Source: Bacteroidota bacterium
GTDB lineage: Bacteria > Bacteroidota > Bacteroidia > Bacteroidales > UBA12077
DNA length: 64,000 nt
Direction of reading: 5' to 3'
Assembly (NCBI GenBank): GCA_020444275.1
Contig: JAHLLG010000001.1
Location: 372,001-436,000 of the forward strand
The translations under genes and the position numbers were made by a program. Below are positions 26,856-35,210 of the stretch, piece by piece. Numbering within the stretch: position 1 is the stretch's first letter; each line of letters starts with the position of its first letter. Under the pieces are notes generated by a model, which had not been told where the DNA came from, searched no databases, and worked only from the letters and a program-made list of their open reading frames with translations.

Positions 26856-27764
26856 TTATCTTGCTCCTGTGGCAGGTAGAATTCCACCATCTTTAACTGT
26901 TATTTCTTTGACAACTGTTTGGAGTTCTGAACTTTTCCAACTGTTGCTTAAAAATACGCCCTGATTGTTTTCCCAAGGTAAGTAAAAATTGTTCCCTTCA
27001 GTCCAGGATATGGAACTTTGATCACTTTGTAGATATGTTAAAATGATCATTCCACTATTAGCGTAATAATAACCAGTTTTTTTAGTGTAACTGTCATTGT
27101 CTATTACGATATTATCAATAGATTGATCTGCTGTACCATAATTAACATAAAACGGAGTTAAATCAGCAGAGCCATAATTCGTTACATTAAAGAATACATA
27201 ATCATAATTAATAACCAGGTTCCAAGTACTATATTCAGATAAATCAACCGTGTTATCCCAGTATATTTCTAATCCGATCTGATCTCCTGTACTGGTTTCA
27301 CCAGAAGTTTCGGCGTAATAGCTCATGCTTGTATTATTAATTTGTCCATAAAGCACATAACCATCAACAGGTATTGTTGTGGATTCATAATTAACTTCTA
27401 TGTCAATATCTGTCCATGTAGGATTGTTAAATTGAGCAATATTAACATAATCGTATAGGATCATTTCATTTTCGCCACCACCATTAGTAGCTAATAACGT
27501 AACGTCAAATGTTCCGGATGTTGAATAGGTTACGGTTGGGTTTTGTTCGGTAGAGGTAGATGGATAACCACCTTCGAATGTCCAGTACCATCCATCAGGA
27601 CTATTGCTTGATAAATCGGTGAACGAAACGGTTATTTGGCTATCAGTCGATGAAACAATACTTGCAGTAAAGTCGGGTTGTGGCGGATCTTCTTCTTTTT
27701 CACAACTAAAAAACAGTAGCGATAAGGGTACGAATAATAGTGTAATGAGTAGATACTTTTTCAT
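26856..27764 (-). CDS. PKD-domain lipoprotein
   Basis: 302 residues. Signal peptide with lipobox LLFFSC (Cys21) and acidic linker EKEEDPPQPDF. A PKD domain spans about residues 30-110 (WYWTFEGGYPSTSTEQNPTV, GTFDVTLLATNGGGENE). The C-terminal 190 residues have no known domain but match the lipoprotein at 42823-43776 at several points: TDIDIEV, GLEIYWDNTVDLSEYS, DYVFF, GYYYANSGM, PWENNQGVFL and the final TGAR. The protein is probably surface or periplasmic and may bind ligands or proteins. It is not obviously in an operon with its neighbours. Confidence 0.85.
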   Translation of the reverse strand: MKKYLLITLLFVPLSLLFFSCEKEEDPPQPDFTASIVSSTDSQITVSFTDLSSNSPDGWYWTFEGGYPSTSTEQNPTVTYSTSGTFDVTLLATNGGGENEMILYDYVNIAQFNNPTWTDIDIEVNYESTTIPVDGYVLYGQINNTSMSYYAETSGETSTGDQIGLEIYWDNTVDLSEYSTWNLVINYDYVFFNVTNYGSADLTPFYVNYGTADQSIDNIVIDNDSYTKKTGYYYANSGMIILTYLQSDQSSISWTEGNNFYLPWENNQGVFLSNSWKSSELQTVVKEITVKDGGILPATGAR

Positions 27765-27886
27765 GATATGTTTATTTAGGAATTAGTAATCACAAGTTAG
27801 TGTATATATTTTATAATCTCAACAATTTAATGAAAAGACAGATTAATAATAACAAAATTAATACCAAAAGTTATTTTAGGAAGTGC

Positions 27887-28444
27887 TTAATTCTGCAAAT
27901 CTTCTCTTATATAGGTGATTATTCTCCAACGATCTTCCTGAGATATCTGCGAAGCATGTGCCCCCATAATCTTTATCCCTACATTAATAATATGATAAAT
28001 CTCTCCATCTGGCCTATTAACAGTTTTTTCCTGAAGCAGGTTAGCCGGAGGGAAAGCATATTTCTTACTCGTGTATAAAAATCCCTGTCCGTCGCCTTCT
28101 TCGCCATGACATTGTGCACAAAAGCGCTCATATTGCAGTTTTCCTTTGGCTACATTTTCATCTGTAACTTCCATAGGATTGAAATAGGTTTTACCAGCTA
28201 ACGCCATGTCCTCGTCAGTCTTTTTTAACGGATATGGAATTATACCTCGAGGAACTGTTCCTTCCGAAGGTTTGCGTAAGGTCATGGAATCTGCGAAATT
28301 CGGATTTTCGCTATACGTATCATAGGCCTGTGAATGTTCCATATCTGGCAAGAAACTACGGCCGCGTTCTGTGCTTCTTTTGTCGCACGCACTTAATATG
28401 ATAACAGAACTTAAAATAATATATATCAACTTATAGTTTTTCAT
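27887..28444 (-). CDS. actE: Alternative Complex III monohaem cytochrome c subunit ActE
   Basis: 185 residues from the ATG at 28442-28444, which gives a lipoprotein signal ending VIILSAC; an ATG seven codons upstream would overlap actF. One CxxCH haem site is present (FCAQCHGEEGDGQG), with an early domain (RGIIPYPLKKTDEDMALAGKTYFNP) and YHIINVGIKIMGAHASQI, supplying a Met ligand. ActE carries electrons to the exit side of ACIII. It is last in the act operon; relative to the usual A-B-C-D-E-F order it follows actF here. Confidence 0.9.
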   Translation of the reverse strand: MKNYKLIYIILSSVIILSACDKRSTERGRSFLPDMEHSQAYDTYSENPNFADSMTLRKPSEGTVPRGIIPYPLKKTDEDMALAGKTYFNPMEVTDENVAKGKLQYERFCAQCHGEEGDGQGFLYTSKKYAFPPANLLQEKTVNRPDGEIYHIINVGIKIMGAHASQISQEDRWRIITYIREDLQN

Positions 28445-28451
28445 ACCTGAT

Positions 28452-29624
28452 CTATATATTTTCATAATGGAAACTCTCTTCTAAATAAGGATGATTTTTA
28501 GGTAACAGATTTGCTTTGGTTAGCGAATGTAATACGACCCAAAGAAATATGCCTGTAAATCCTATGGTTAAACCAACATCAAATAAACCAATGGTTTGTG
28601 TTTCTTTCATTGTTCCCGGGAAAATCATTAAGTATTGATCAACCCATTGCCCGGCTAAAACAACTATGGCCATTGCAGTAACCACCCAAAGTATTCTTCG
28701 GAATTTTCTTACAATTAACACTAAAAATGGTATCAGGAAGTTTAACGCCAGGTTTACTAAGAAAAGAAATTCGTAATTCTCCACTCTTTTCACAAAGTAG
28801 AAGGTTTCTTCGGGAATATTGGCATACCAAATAAGCATAAACTGAGAGAACCACAAATACATCCAAAATATGGCAAATGAAAAAAGATACCGTGCTAAAT
28901 CGTGAATATTATCGGTTGTGATAAAATCTAAATAGCCTAAACTTCTAAGTATGGCTATTATTACAATAATAACAGCAAAACTTTTTACGATAACCCCTGC
29001 CAGAACATACCATCCAAATAAAGTGCTGAACCAGTGCGCTTCAATTGACATTAACCAATCCCATGCAAATGTAACAATGGTAATTGCAAAGAATACAAGG
29101 AATAACGCAGCATACGTTTTGCTTTTATTGTAAAAGTTCAATCCATTACCCAAATCACTTTTCTTAGATATTCTTCTTAAGATGTATGTTAAAGAAATCC
29201 ATATTGCTAAATACACAAACAGTCGTACAATAAAGAAAGGTATGTTTAAGTATGGTTCTTTGTCAGCAATAATTGGATCGTGATGAATTTCGTGTGTCCA
29301 GTGAAAAACATGATCTAATCCAAAAAGCATTATGATCATAAAAATAGCACCAAAAGGTAAATACATGCTTATGGCTTCGGGTATTCGTTGTATGGATACA
29401 TGCCAACCCGATTGTGTAATGATATGAACAGCTATAAAAAATGTTGCACCAAGTCCGATGGTTAGAAAGTTAACCGAATTTAAAAGCAGTGCCGACCATA
29501 CTTTTTCTGCTGAGAAAGTAAAAATCCCGTAAGCAAGTGAAGCTAGTCCGATTACTATCAGAATAAGTAGTATAGTTTTAACCTTCTTGCTAAATTGAAA
29601 TGATAATTTTGATTCTTCAATCAT
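28452..29624 (-). CDS. actF: Alternative Complex III quinone-binding membrane subunit ActF
   Basis: 390 residues with about ten transmembrane helices and no haem or Fe-S motif. NrfD/PsrC-like helices hold WHVSIQRIPEAISMYLPFG and HWTHEIHHDPIIADKEPYLN, and later DWLMSIEAHWFSTLFGWY, as in the second quinone-binding subunit (ActF) of Bacteroidota. It lies in the inner membrane beside ActC and oxidises quinol. The gene is cut off from actD by a transposase and a hairpin array (about 700 bases), so its expression may depend on read-through or a local promoter. actE starts 7 bases downstream. Confidence 0.88.
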   Translation of the reverse strand: MIEESKLSFQFSKKVKTILLILIVIGLASLAYGIFTFSAEKVWSALLLNSVNFLTIGLGATFFIAVHIITQSGWHVSIQRIPEAISMYLPFGAIFMIIMLFGLDHVFHWTHEIHHDPIIADKEPYLNIPFFIVRLFVYLAIWISLTYILRRISKKSDLGNGLNFYNKSKTYAALFLVFFAITIVTFAWDWLMSIEAHWFSTLFGWYVLAGVIVKSFAVIIVIIAILRSLGYLDFITTDNIHDLARYLFSFAIFWMYLWFSQFMLIWYANIPEETFYFVKRVENYEFLFLVNLALNFLIPFLVLIVRKFRRILWVVTAMAIVVLAGQWVDQYLMIFPGTMKETQTIGLFDVGLTIGFTGIFLWVVLHSLTKANLLPKNHPYLEESFHYENI

Positions 29625-29668
29625 ATTTAATATTATCTAGTTATATTATTTCTAATATCTTTATGTTA

Positions 29669-29683
29669 AACCACGAAGTGGTT
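29669..29683. repeat. hairpin upstream of the transposase insertion (left side)
   Basis: aaccac and gtggtt separated by gaa form a 6-bp perfect stem; one of five hairpins around the transposase. Confidence 0.55.
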
Positions 29684-29716
29684 AAACTTAAATAATCCAT
29701 AAATGCGCATGGTTAA

Positions 29717-29733
29717 GAACCCTGAAAGGGTTC
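29717..29733. repeat. hairpin next to the 3' end of the transposase gene
   Basis: A 7-bp perfect stem gaaccct/agggttc with loop gaa, 6 bases beyond the transposase stop. Its arm resembles the right-side hairpin at 30202-30218 (aaaccct/agggttt). Confidence 0.7.
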
Positions 29734-29739
29734 AATAAA

Positions 29740-30186
29740 TCATACCAAATATTTTTCATCATATTCTATCCCATGTTCTTCTAAAAGTTTGATATACTCT
29801 TCTTTAAAATTTCTTTTTTTATGATGTTCCTTTTGTTTCTTTACATACTCTATTAAATTATCTTTTGCTGAAATGGAATATGTAAACGCACCATACCCAT
29901 CCTGCCAGCCAGAAAACCTTGGGAACAATTGTTCACTTTTAATAAAGCTGGTAGTGGCTAGTTTAATATCTTTAATTAAAGATGCAACAGCAATTGTTGG
30001 GTGAATGTGTGCAATAATATGAATGTGATCTTCAATGCCACCAATTCTATACAAGTGACACTTCTTATTCTTAAGAATACCCCAAATGAAACTATATAGC
30101 TTTTCCTGCCCGGATTCACTTAAAGACCTTTCTCTGCCTTTTGTGGAAAATACAAGCTGATATATTATTTGAGTATATGTGCTCAT
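29740..30186 (-). CDS. IS200-like / REP-associated tyrosine (Y1) transposase
   Basis: 148 residues. HUH motif His54-x-His56 (IEDHIHIIAHIHP) and a C-terminal helix with the likely nucleophile Tyr114 (NLIEYVKKQKEHHKK). Such enzymes act on single-stranded DNA through hairpin ends. It lies between actD and actF in the same direction as the act genes, with imperfect hairpins on both sides and no inverted terminal repeats of the usual kind; it resembles RAYT proteins that accompany REP repeats rather than a plain IS. No second ORF (TnpB) is present. It appears intact. Confidence 0.85.
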   Translation of the reverse strand: MSTYTQIIYQLVFSTKGRERSLSESGQEKLYSFIWGILKNKKCHLYRIGGIEDHIHIIAHIHPTIAVASLIKDIKLATTSFIKSEQLFPRFSGWQDGYGAFTYSISAKDNLIEYVKKQKEHHKKRNFKEEYIKLLEEHGIEYDEKYLV

Positions 30187-30198
30187 TTATTTCTGTTA

Positions 30199-30312
30199 AT
30201 TAAACCCTTTTAGGGTTTTTAGGTTTGTTTATGTTTTATTATTCAAATTAAATCCCTTCGGGATTTTAATGTTTTATTTATGCTTTTATTCAAGTTAAAT
30301 CCCCAAGGGATT
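30199..30312. repeat. tandem array of three hairpin units with ~48-bp period
   Basis: Hairpins lie at 30202-30218 (aaaccct/agggttt), 30250-30266 (aaatccc/gggattt) and 30298-30312 (aatccc/gggatt), each preceded by ttaaa and spaced about 48 bases apart, with similar AT-rich linkers (for example gttttatttatg). The array fills the gap between the transposase gene and actD and resembles a REP/BIME element. Confidence 0.75.
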
Positions 30313-30322
30313 ATTATATAAA

Positions 30323-30826
30323 TTATTCTTCAAATTTTACTTCCATTGCTCCGGTTTCTGCAAACTTTGCTTTAATTTGATCTGCTTCAGCATCTTCAGC
30401 TTTTAATACAACAACAAACCGATCATCTGTTGCTCTTTCACTATATATTTTATTATCGGCACCTAATCCAAGATTTGACTTAAATAAATAGGCAAATACA
30501 ATGGCAAATGCTGCAAATAAAACTGCGCATTCAAAAGTTACCGGAATAAACGATGGTATTGAAAGGTATGGTTTACCTCCAATATTTAAAGGATATGCTT
30601 TTGTAAATACCCAGATCTGGAATAGAAGCCCGGAGGCTGCACCAACAGCTCCACCAATAAAAGCGGTACGTGGTAACCAAGATCGTCGTAGCCCCATCGC
30701 ATGATCTAAACCATGCACAGGATAAGGTGAAAATACATCTTTAATTTTGATGTTATTCTCACGTAAGGCTTTAACAGCATCAAGTAAGTTGGATTCTTTA
30801 TCGTAATATCCTGATATTTCTTTCAT
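30323..30826 (-). CDS. actD: Alternative Complex III subunit ActD (DUF3341)
   Basis: 167 residues. Two transmembrane helices near residues 55-75 and 95-115 and a DUF3341 pattern: GYYDKESNLLDAVKALRENN, DVFSPYPVHGLDHAMGLRRS and IGGKPYLSIPSFIPVTFECAVL. ActD is a small membrane subunit that anchors the complex; it has no cofactor. The actC gene ends 8 bases before its start codon, showing tight coupling. Downstream comes the hairpin array and transposase instead of actE/F. Confidence 0.9.
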   Translation of the reverse strand: MKEISGYYDKESNLLDAVKALRENNIKIKDVFSPYPVHGLDHAMGLRRSWLPRTAFIGGAVGAASGLLFQIWVFTKAYPLNIGGKPYLSIPSFIPVTFECAVLFAAFAIVFAYLFKSNLGLGADNKIYSERATDDRFVVVLKAEDAEADQIKAKFAETGAMEVKFEE

Positions 30827-30834
30827 AACAATAA

Positions 30835-32175
30835 CTATTTATTTTTAATAGTTGTTTTAACTTCTGCCATAGCTATTACAGGGAATAATCTTACGAAAAG
30901 CAAAAACAGCGTAAAAAATATTCCCAATGTACCAACAAATATTGCGATCTCAACAATAGATGGTTTATACATTTCCCAGCTCGATGGCAGGTAGTCTCTA
31001 TGCAGCGATGTAACAATAATTACAAATCGTTCGAACCACATTCCTATATTAATAACAATAGACATAAAGAATGTAAAACCTACACTTCGTCGGAGCTTTT
31101 TAAACCAGAACAGTTGTGGCGAAACCACATTACAGGTCATCATTATCCAGTAGGCCCACCAGTATGGCCCTGTTGCACGATTAATAAAAGCGAAAAGCTC
31201 GTATTCAACGCCTGAGTACCATGCCATAAACAACTCAGTTAAATAAGCAATTCCAACAATTGAGCCGGTTAAAATAATGATCTTGTTCATCAATTCGATA
31301 TGATTGATTGTAATATAATCTTGCAGATTCATTGTTTTACGTGCTATAATCATTAGCGTTAAAACCATAGCAAAACCAGAAAAAATTGCTCCCGAAACAA
31401 AGTAAGGTGGAAAAATGGTGGTGTGCCATCCGGGAATAACCGATGTTGCAAAGTCGAAACTTACAATGGTATGTACTGATAGAACCAGTGGAGCAGCTAA
31501 TCCGGCCAATGTAAAACTAACAACCTCGAATCGTTGCCAATGTTTTGCTGAACCAGTCCATCCAAAGCTTAAAATTCTATAAAAAGCTTTTTTGAATTTG
31601 GTTTTCATTCTGTCGCGAATAGTTCCTAAATCAGGAATTAACCCTACGTACCAGAATATTAATGAAACTAAAAAGTAGGTGGTAATGGCAAAAACATCCC
31701 ACAACAGGGGAGAATTAAAATTCACCCAAACATCGCGCGTGTTAGGGTAGGGGAAAATGAAAAAGCCAAGTAGCAATCTACCCATATGTATAAGCGGAAA
31801 CAAACCTGCACAGATTACAGCGAAAATGGTCATTGCTTCAGCCGATCGGTTTATACTGGTACGCCATTTTTGTCGGAACAACAACAGAATAGCTGAAATA
31901 AATGTACCAGCGTGGCCAATACCTACCCACCACACAAAGTTGGTTATACTCCATCCCCAGCCAATGGTTTTGTTTACTCCCCATAAACCAATTCCTTTCC
32001 AAACAGTAAGCACTATAGCTATTATTCCAATGGCTGCTGCAGACGCTGCTAAGAGCAGACCCAGAAACCACAATTTATTAGGTTTTGCAACAATCGGACT
32101 AAAAACATCATCGGTAATGTCTTTTAAACCTTTATTACCTTTTATTAATTCTTCGCGAGTTGAAATTTCGGACAC
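30835..32175 (-). CDS. actC: Alternative Complex III quinone-binding membrane subunit ActC (NrfD/PsrC family)
   Basis: 446 residues, about ten transmembrane helices. NrfD-like features include [63 protein letters not shown] and a late [15 protein letters not shown]. The histidines and acidic residues in these helices are those of the quinol site and proton path in ACIII structures. The product sits in the inner membrane with ActF. It is separated from actB by about 105 bases that hold a repeat palindrome (32211-32270). Confidence 0.92.
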   Translation of the reverse strand: MSEISTREELIKGNKGLKDITDDVFSPIVAKPNKLWFLGLLLAASAAAIGIIAIVLTVWKGIGLWGVNKTIGWGWSITNFVWWVGIGHAGTFISAILLLFRQKWRTSINRSAEAMTIFAVICAGLFPLIHMGRLLLGFFIFPYPNTRDVWVNFNSPLLWDVFAITTYFLVSLIFWYVGLIPDLGTIRDRMKTKFKKAFYRILSFGWTGSAKHWQRFEVVSFTLAGLAAPLVLSVHTIVSFDFATSVIPGWHTTIFPPYFVSGAIFSGFAMVLTLMIIARKTMNLQDYITINHIELMNKIIILTGSIVGIAYLTELFMAWYSGVEYELFAFINRATGPYWWAYWIMMTCNVVSPQLFWFKKLRRSVGFTFFMSIVINIGMWFERFVIIVTSLHRDYLPSSWEMYKPSIVEIAIFVGTLGIFFTLFLLFVRLFPVIAMAEVKTTIKNK

Positions 32176-32210
32176 GTTATTTTTGTTTTAATTAAACTTT
32201 TAATTAACAC

Positions 32211-32270
32211 ACTTCGACAGGCTCAGTGTGACAAGCTTTTTTGTTTAGGTCATACCGAGCTTGTCGAAGT
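32211..32270. repeat. REP-like inverted repeat between actB and actC
   Basis: Arms 32211-32232 (acttcgacaggctcagtgtgac) and 32249-32270 are reverse complements with three mismatches, with a 16-base spacer. The half acttcgacaagctcggtatgac belongs to a style of dispersed intergenic repeats common in Bacteroidota. It could form a long hairpin in actB-actC mRNA and affect stability or termination. Confidence 0.65.
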
Positions 32271-32281
32271 ATGACATTGAT

Positions 32282-35185
32282 TTAACTCTTTTTGTTATTT
32301 CTAACTTTTGTCAGATAACCAACCGATGGAAGCGTATGCAACTCTTCCAACAAGTGATATCTGCGTTGTTGTTTAAAAAGTTTATATACTTCGCTATTTT
32401 TATCGTTCAGATCACCAAAAACAATTGCATTTGCCGGACATGCCTGCTGACATGCTGTTTTTATATCACCATCCTGAAGTGTTCTGTTTTCCAGTTTTGC
32501 TTTTAGTTTCTTCTCCTGAATGCGTTGAATACAGAATGAACATTTTTCAATAACTCCTTTTGCACGTGTTGTAACGTCAGGATTTAATACCATTCTAGGC
32601 AAATTTTCTGTTAATCCATGCGGATCGTGAAGGTTATTACCCAATGCATCTGCCTTATTGTAATCTAACCAGTTAAATCGACGCACTTTGTACGGACAGT
32701 TATTGTTACAATATCTTGTTCCGATACACCGATTATATGCCATTTGATTGATCCCTTCGGAACTGTGGTTTGTTGCTCCCACCGGACATACATTTTCGCA
32801 CGGAGCATTATCGCAATGCTGGCACATAACGGGCTGACGAACCACTTCCGGGTTTTCAGGATCGCCGGCATAATATCGGTCAATGCGCATCCAGTGCATT
32901 TCGTGTGCTTTTAATACCTCATCTTTTCCAACAATAGGCACATTGTTTTCAATGCTACAAGCAGCAACACATGTATTACATCCGGTGCAAGCATTTAAAT
33001 CAACAGCCATTGCCCAATGGTGACCGTTATACTCATACTCCTTGTATAATGTTTGATGCAGCTTTTCTATTTCTTTATGCCGCTCATTGCCAGACTCGGG
33101 ATTTACATCGTATTTATCCAGGGTTGTCTCTCTTACAATATCACGACCTTCCATTGAATCGTGCATTTGAGTTGTAGCAAATTCTCTAAATCCCAATGTT
33201 TTTTCTATAGTGATATTGCTGAGTTGATATGGTCTATAATCTGAGGATTTAATAAGCTGGTAAACATCCGCTCCAATATCTTTCCCTGATTTACCGGCAA
33301 CTGTTCTGCCATATCCTAACGCAATCGAGATTGTTCTTTTAGCTTGTCCAGGCTGAACTAATACCGGTATTTCAATAGTGTTATTTATTTTAATTACATC
33401 TCCTGTTTTTAGATTTTTTTCATTCGCTAATGCAACCGAAACAGCAGCATAATTATCCCAGGTAACTTTTGAAACAGGATCGGGTAGCTCCTGTAACCAG
33501 GGATTGTTGGCAAATTTTCCTGATCCTACATTTACACTTTCGTAAAGTTGCAGTTCTAAATCAGGTTTTGGTTTAGCTATTTTAACCGATTCCAGAGTAT
33601 ATTTATATTTTGGTTCAGCTTGCTTTAATTCCAATTCCAGAATTCCATCCTGTAGCGATTTATTCCAGAAATTACCAAAGTCGAATATTCTGTTTGTTTT
33701 GGAGTAGATATCTGCTTGCCAAACATCTTTAATATAATTGTAATAAGATTTATCAATTCCGGCCCACTTTAATAGAGATTCCTGCTCCTGGCGTGTATCA
33801 AAAATTGGCTGAATACATGGTTGCGCTATTGTATAAATACCTTTTTTTGGATTAAAATCATTCCACGATTCAAGGTAATTATTTGCCGGGCAAACAAAGT
33901 TAACCAACTCTGAAGTTTCATCGGGGATAGTAGATAAAGAAATGCTTAAATCAATATTCTTTAATGCTTTTTCTATCTTTTTATTTGCTGAATAATCATA
34001 AATCGGATTACAATCGTAGAAGATTACACCTTTATATGATTCCAGATTATTGACAAAATCGAGCATTTGTTTATCATTTCCTTGTTTGATTAATAAGGAA
34101 TGGGTGAACGATATTGTTTTTCCGTAATTGTTTAATAGTTGATTGATTCCGTTAATAAGTAGCTGAGTTTCCTTATTATTTGTTCCGCAAACGATTAATG
34201 ATTTTCCTTTATTTTGAATCAGTTCATCACCCAGCTTTTGTACATTAACCTGAGTTGAGTGTGCAGAAATCTTTTCTTTGCCCAGTTTTTTAGCGATATA
34301 GTTATATAGATTTGCAACTACATTTTGTTCTTCTGAAGAATTGATAATGATTCGTTCATCGGCATTACTTCCGGTAAGCGACATGCCACTTTCAATTTGA
34401 ATATGGCGCGACATTTTTCTGTTATCATCACTAACTTTCCTGTTTTGAACATATTGCTTTGTATATTCCACCGGCGATAACCAGGTGCCAAGAAAATCAG
34501 CATTAATTCCAACAATAACATGGGCTTTGTCGAATTGATAATTTGGAACTACTCTTTTGCCAAACGATTCTTTGTTTGCATCCAGTATAGCCGATGCCGA
34601 TATAGAATCGTAAACGATATGGTCTGTGTTTGGATATTGTTTTTTGAAATTTGCTATTACCTTTTGAGTAGATGGACTAATTATAGTAGGAGATACGATG
34701 GCAATTTTATCTTTTTCTTCTTTTATCTTTTTTAGTTGATGAATAATTTGATCATCAACTGCCAACCAATTCGAGTCAACACCATTAATTTTAGGTTTTC
34801 TGTATCTTGTATCATCATATAAACTTAGAATGGAAGCTTGGGTAATACTGTTAGTTGCTCCTTGCGAAATGGTCGATAAATCATTACCTTCAATTTTAAT
34901 CGGACGGCCATCCAAAACTTTTACCAGAATACTGTTGAATTTATCACCATCGAAAAACGACGAAGCATAATAGTTTGCCATACTTGGCGTAATTTCTTCC
35001 GGTTTTATTAAATAAGGAATGGCTTTGTGAGCAGCATTTTCACAACGCGAAAGCACAAAAGTTGATGCTAGTCCGAAACCAAACATCTTCAAAAAATCAC
35101 GTCGGTTAGTTGGCGATTTTGTTTCTTTTTTGTCTTCCTTTTTTTGGATGGAATTTCCATCTAAGCTTTTCCAGTACTTAGTCAT
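32282..35185 (-). CDS. actB: Alternative Complex III iron-sulphur subunit ActB
   Basis: 967 residues. A Tat-type signal lies at residues 28-50 (RRDFLKMFGFGLASTFVLSRC), as in TAT-variant-translocated family members. The middle part is a molybdopterin oxidoreductase-like domain that carries no molybdenum. The C-terminal quarter has the ferredoxin-like cysteines CTGCNTCVAAC, CQHCDNAPCENVC, CIGTRYCNNNC, CSFC and CQQAC, enough for four clusters. ActB passes electrons from quinol toward the haems of ActA and ActE. The gene is full length without interruption. Confidence 0.93.
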   Translation of the reverse strand: MTKYWKSLDGNSIQKKEDKKETKSPTNRRDFLKMFGFGLASTFVLSRCENAAHKAIPYLIKPEEITPSMANYYASSFFDGDKFNSILVKVLDGRPIKIEGNDLSTISQGATNSITQASILSLYDDTRYRKPKINGVDSNWLAVDDQIIHQLKKIKEEKDKIAIVSPTIISPSTQKVIANFKKQYPNTDHIVYDSISASAILDANKESFGKRVVPNYQFDKAHVIVGINADFLGTWLSPVEYTKQYVQNRKVSDDNRKMSRHIQIESGMSLTGSNADERIIINSSEEQNVVANLYNYIAKKLGKEKISAHSTQVNVQKLGDELIQNKGKSLIVCGTNNKETQLLINGINQLLNNYGKTISFTHSLLIKQGNDKQMLDFVNNLESYKGVIFYDCNPIYDYSANKKIEKALKNIDLSISLSTIPDETSELVNFVCPANNYLESWNDFNPKKGIYTIAQPCIQPIFDTRQEQESLLKWAGIDKSYYNYIKDVWQADIYSKTNRIFDFGNFWNKSLQDGILELELKQAEPKYKYTLESVKIAKPKPDLELQLYESVNVGSGKFANNPWLQELPDPVSKVTWDNYAAVSVALANEKNLKTGDVIKINNTIEIPVLVQPGQAKRTISIALGYGRTVAGKSGKDIGADVYQLIKSSDYRPYQLSNITIEKTLGFREFATTQMHDSMEGRDIVRETTLDKYDVNPESGNERHKEIEKLHQTLYKEYEYNGHHWAMAVDLNACTGCNTCVAACSIENNVPIVGKDEVLKAHEMHWMRIDRYYAGDPENPEVVRQPVMCQHCDNAPCENVCPVGATNHSSEGINQMAYNRCIGTRYCNNNCPYKVRRFNWLDYNKADALGNNLHDPHGLTENLPRMVLNPDVTTRAKGVIEKCSFCIQRIQEKKLKAKLENRTLQDGDIKTACQQACPANAIVFGDLNDKNSEVYKLFKQQRRYHLLEELHTLPSVGYLTKVRNNKKS

Positions 35186-35210
35186 ATGTTAGGTTCTTAT
35201 TTCTTCTTAA

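Noticed and set aside
26856-26885. LPATG near the C-terminus as a sortase signal
   Set aside because: No hydrophobic segment or charged tail follows, the paralogue has LTQTG, and the organism is a Gram-negative.
27737-27764. Alternative longer 5' end for the PKD lipoprotein
   Set aside because: The ATG used gives a complete lipoprotein signal; no upstream similarity is visible.
29717-30218. A simple IS200 insertion with defined ends
   Set aside because: The left and right hairpins are not a clear matched pair in the right orientation and there are extra hairpin units, so exact ends cannot be set.
30199-30312. Repeated units with regular spacing, first taken for a CRISPR array
   Set aside because: Only three units; the repeats differ from each other, are self-complementary, and the linkers are alike rather than unique. 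A REP array next to a Y1 transposase explains it better.
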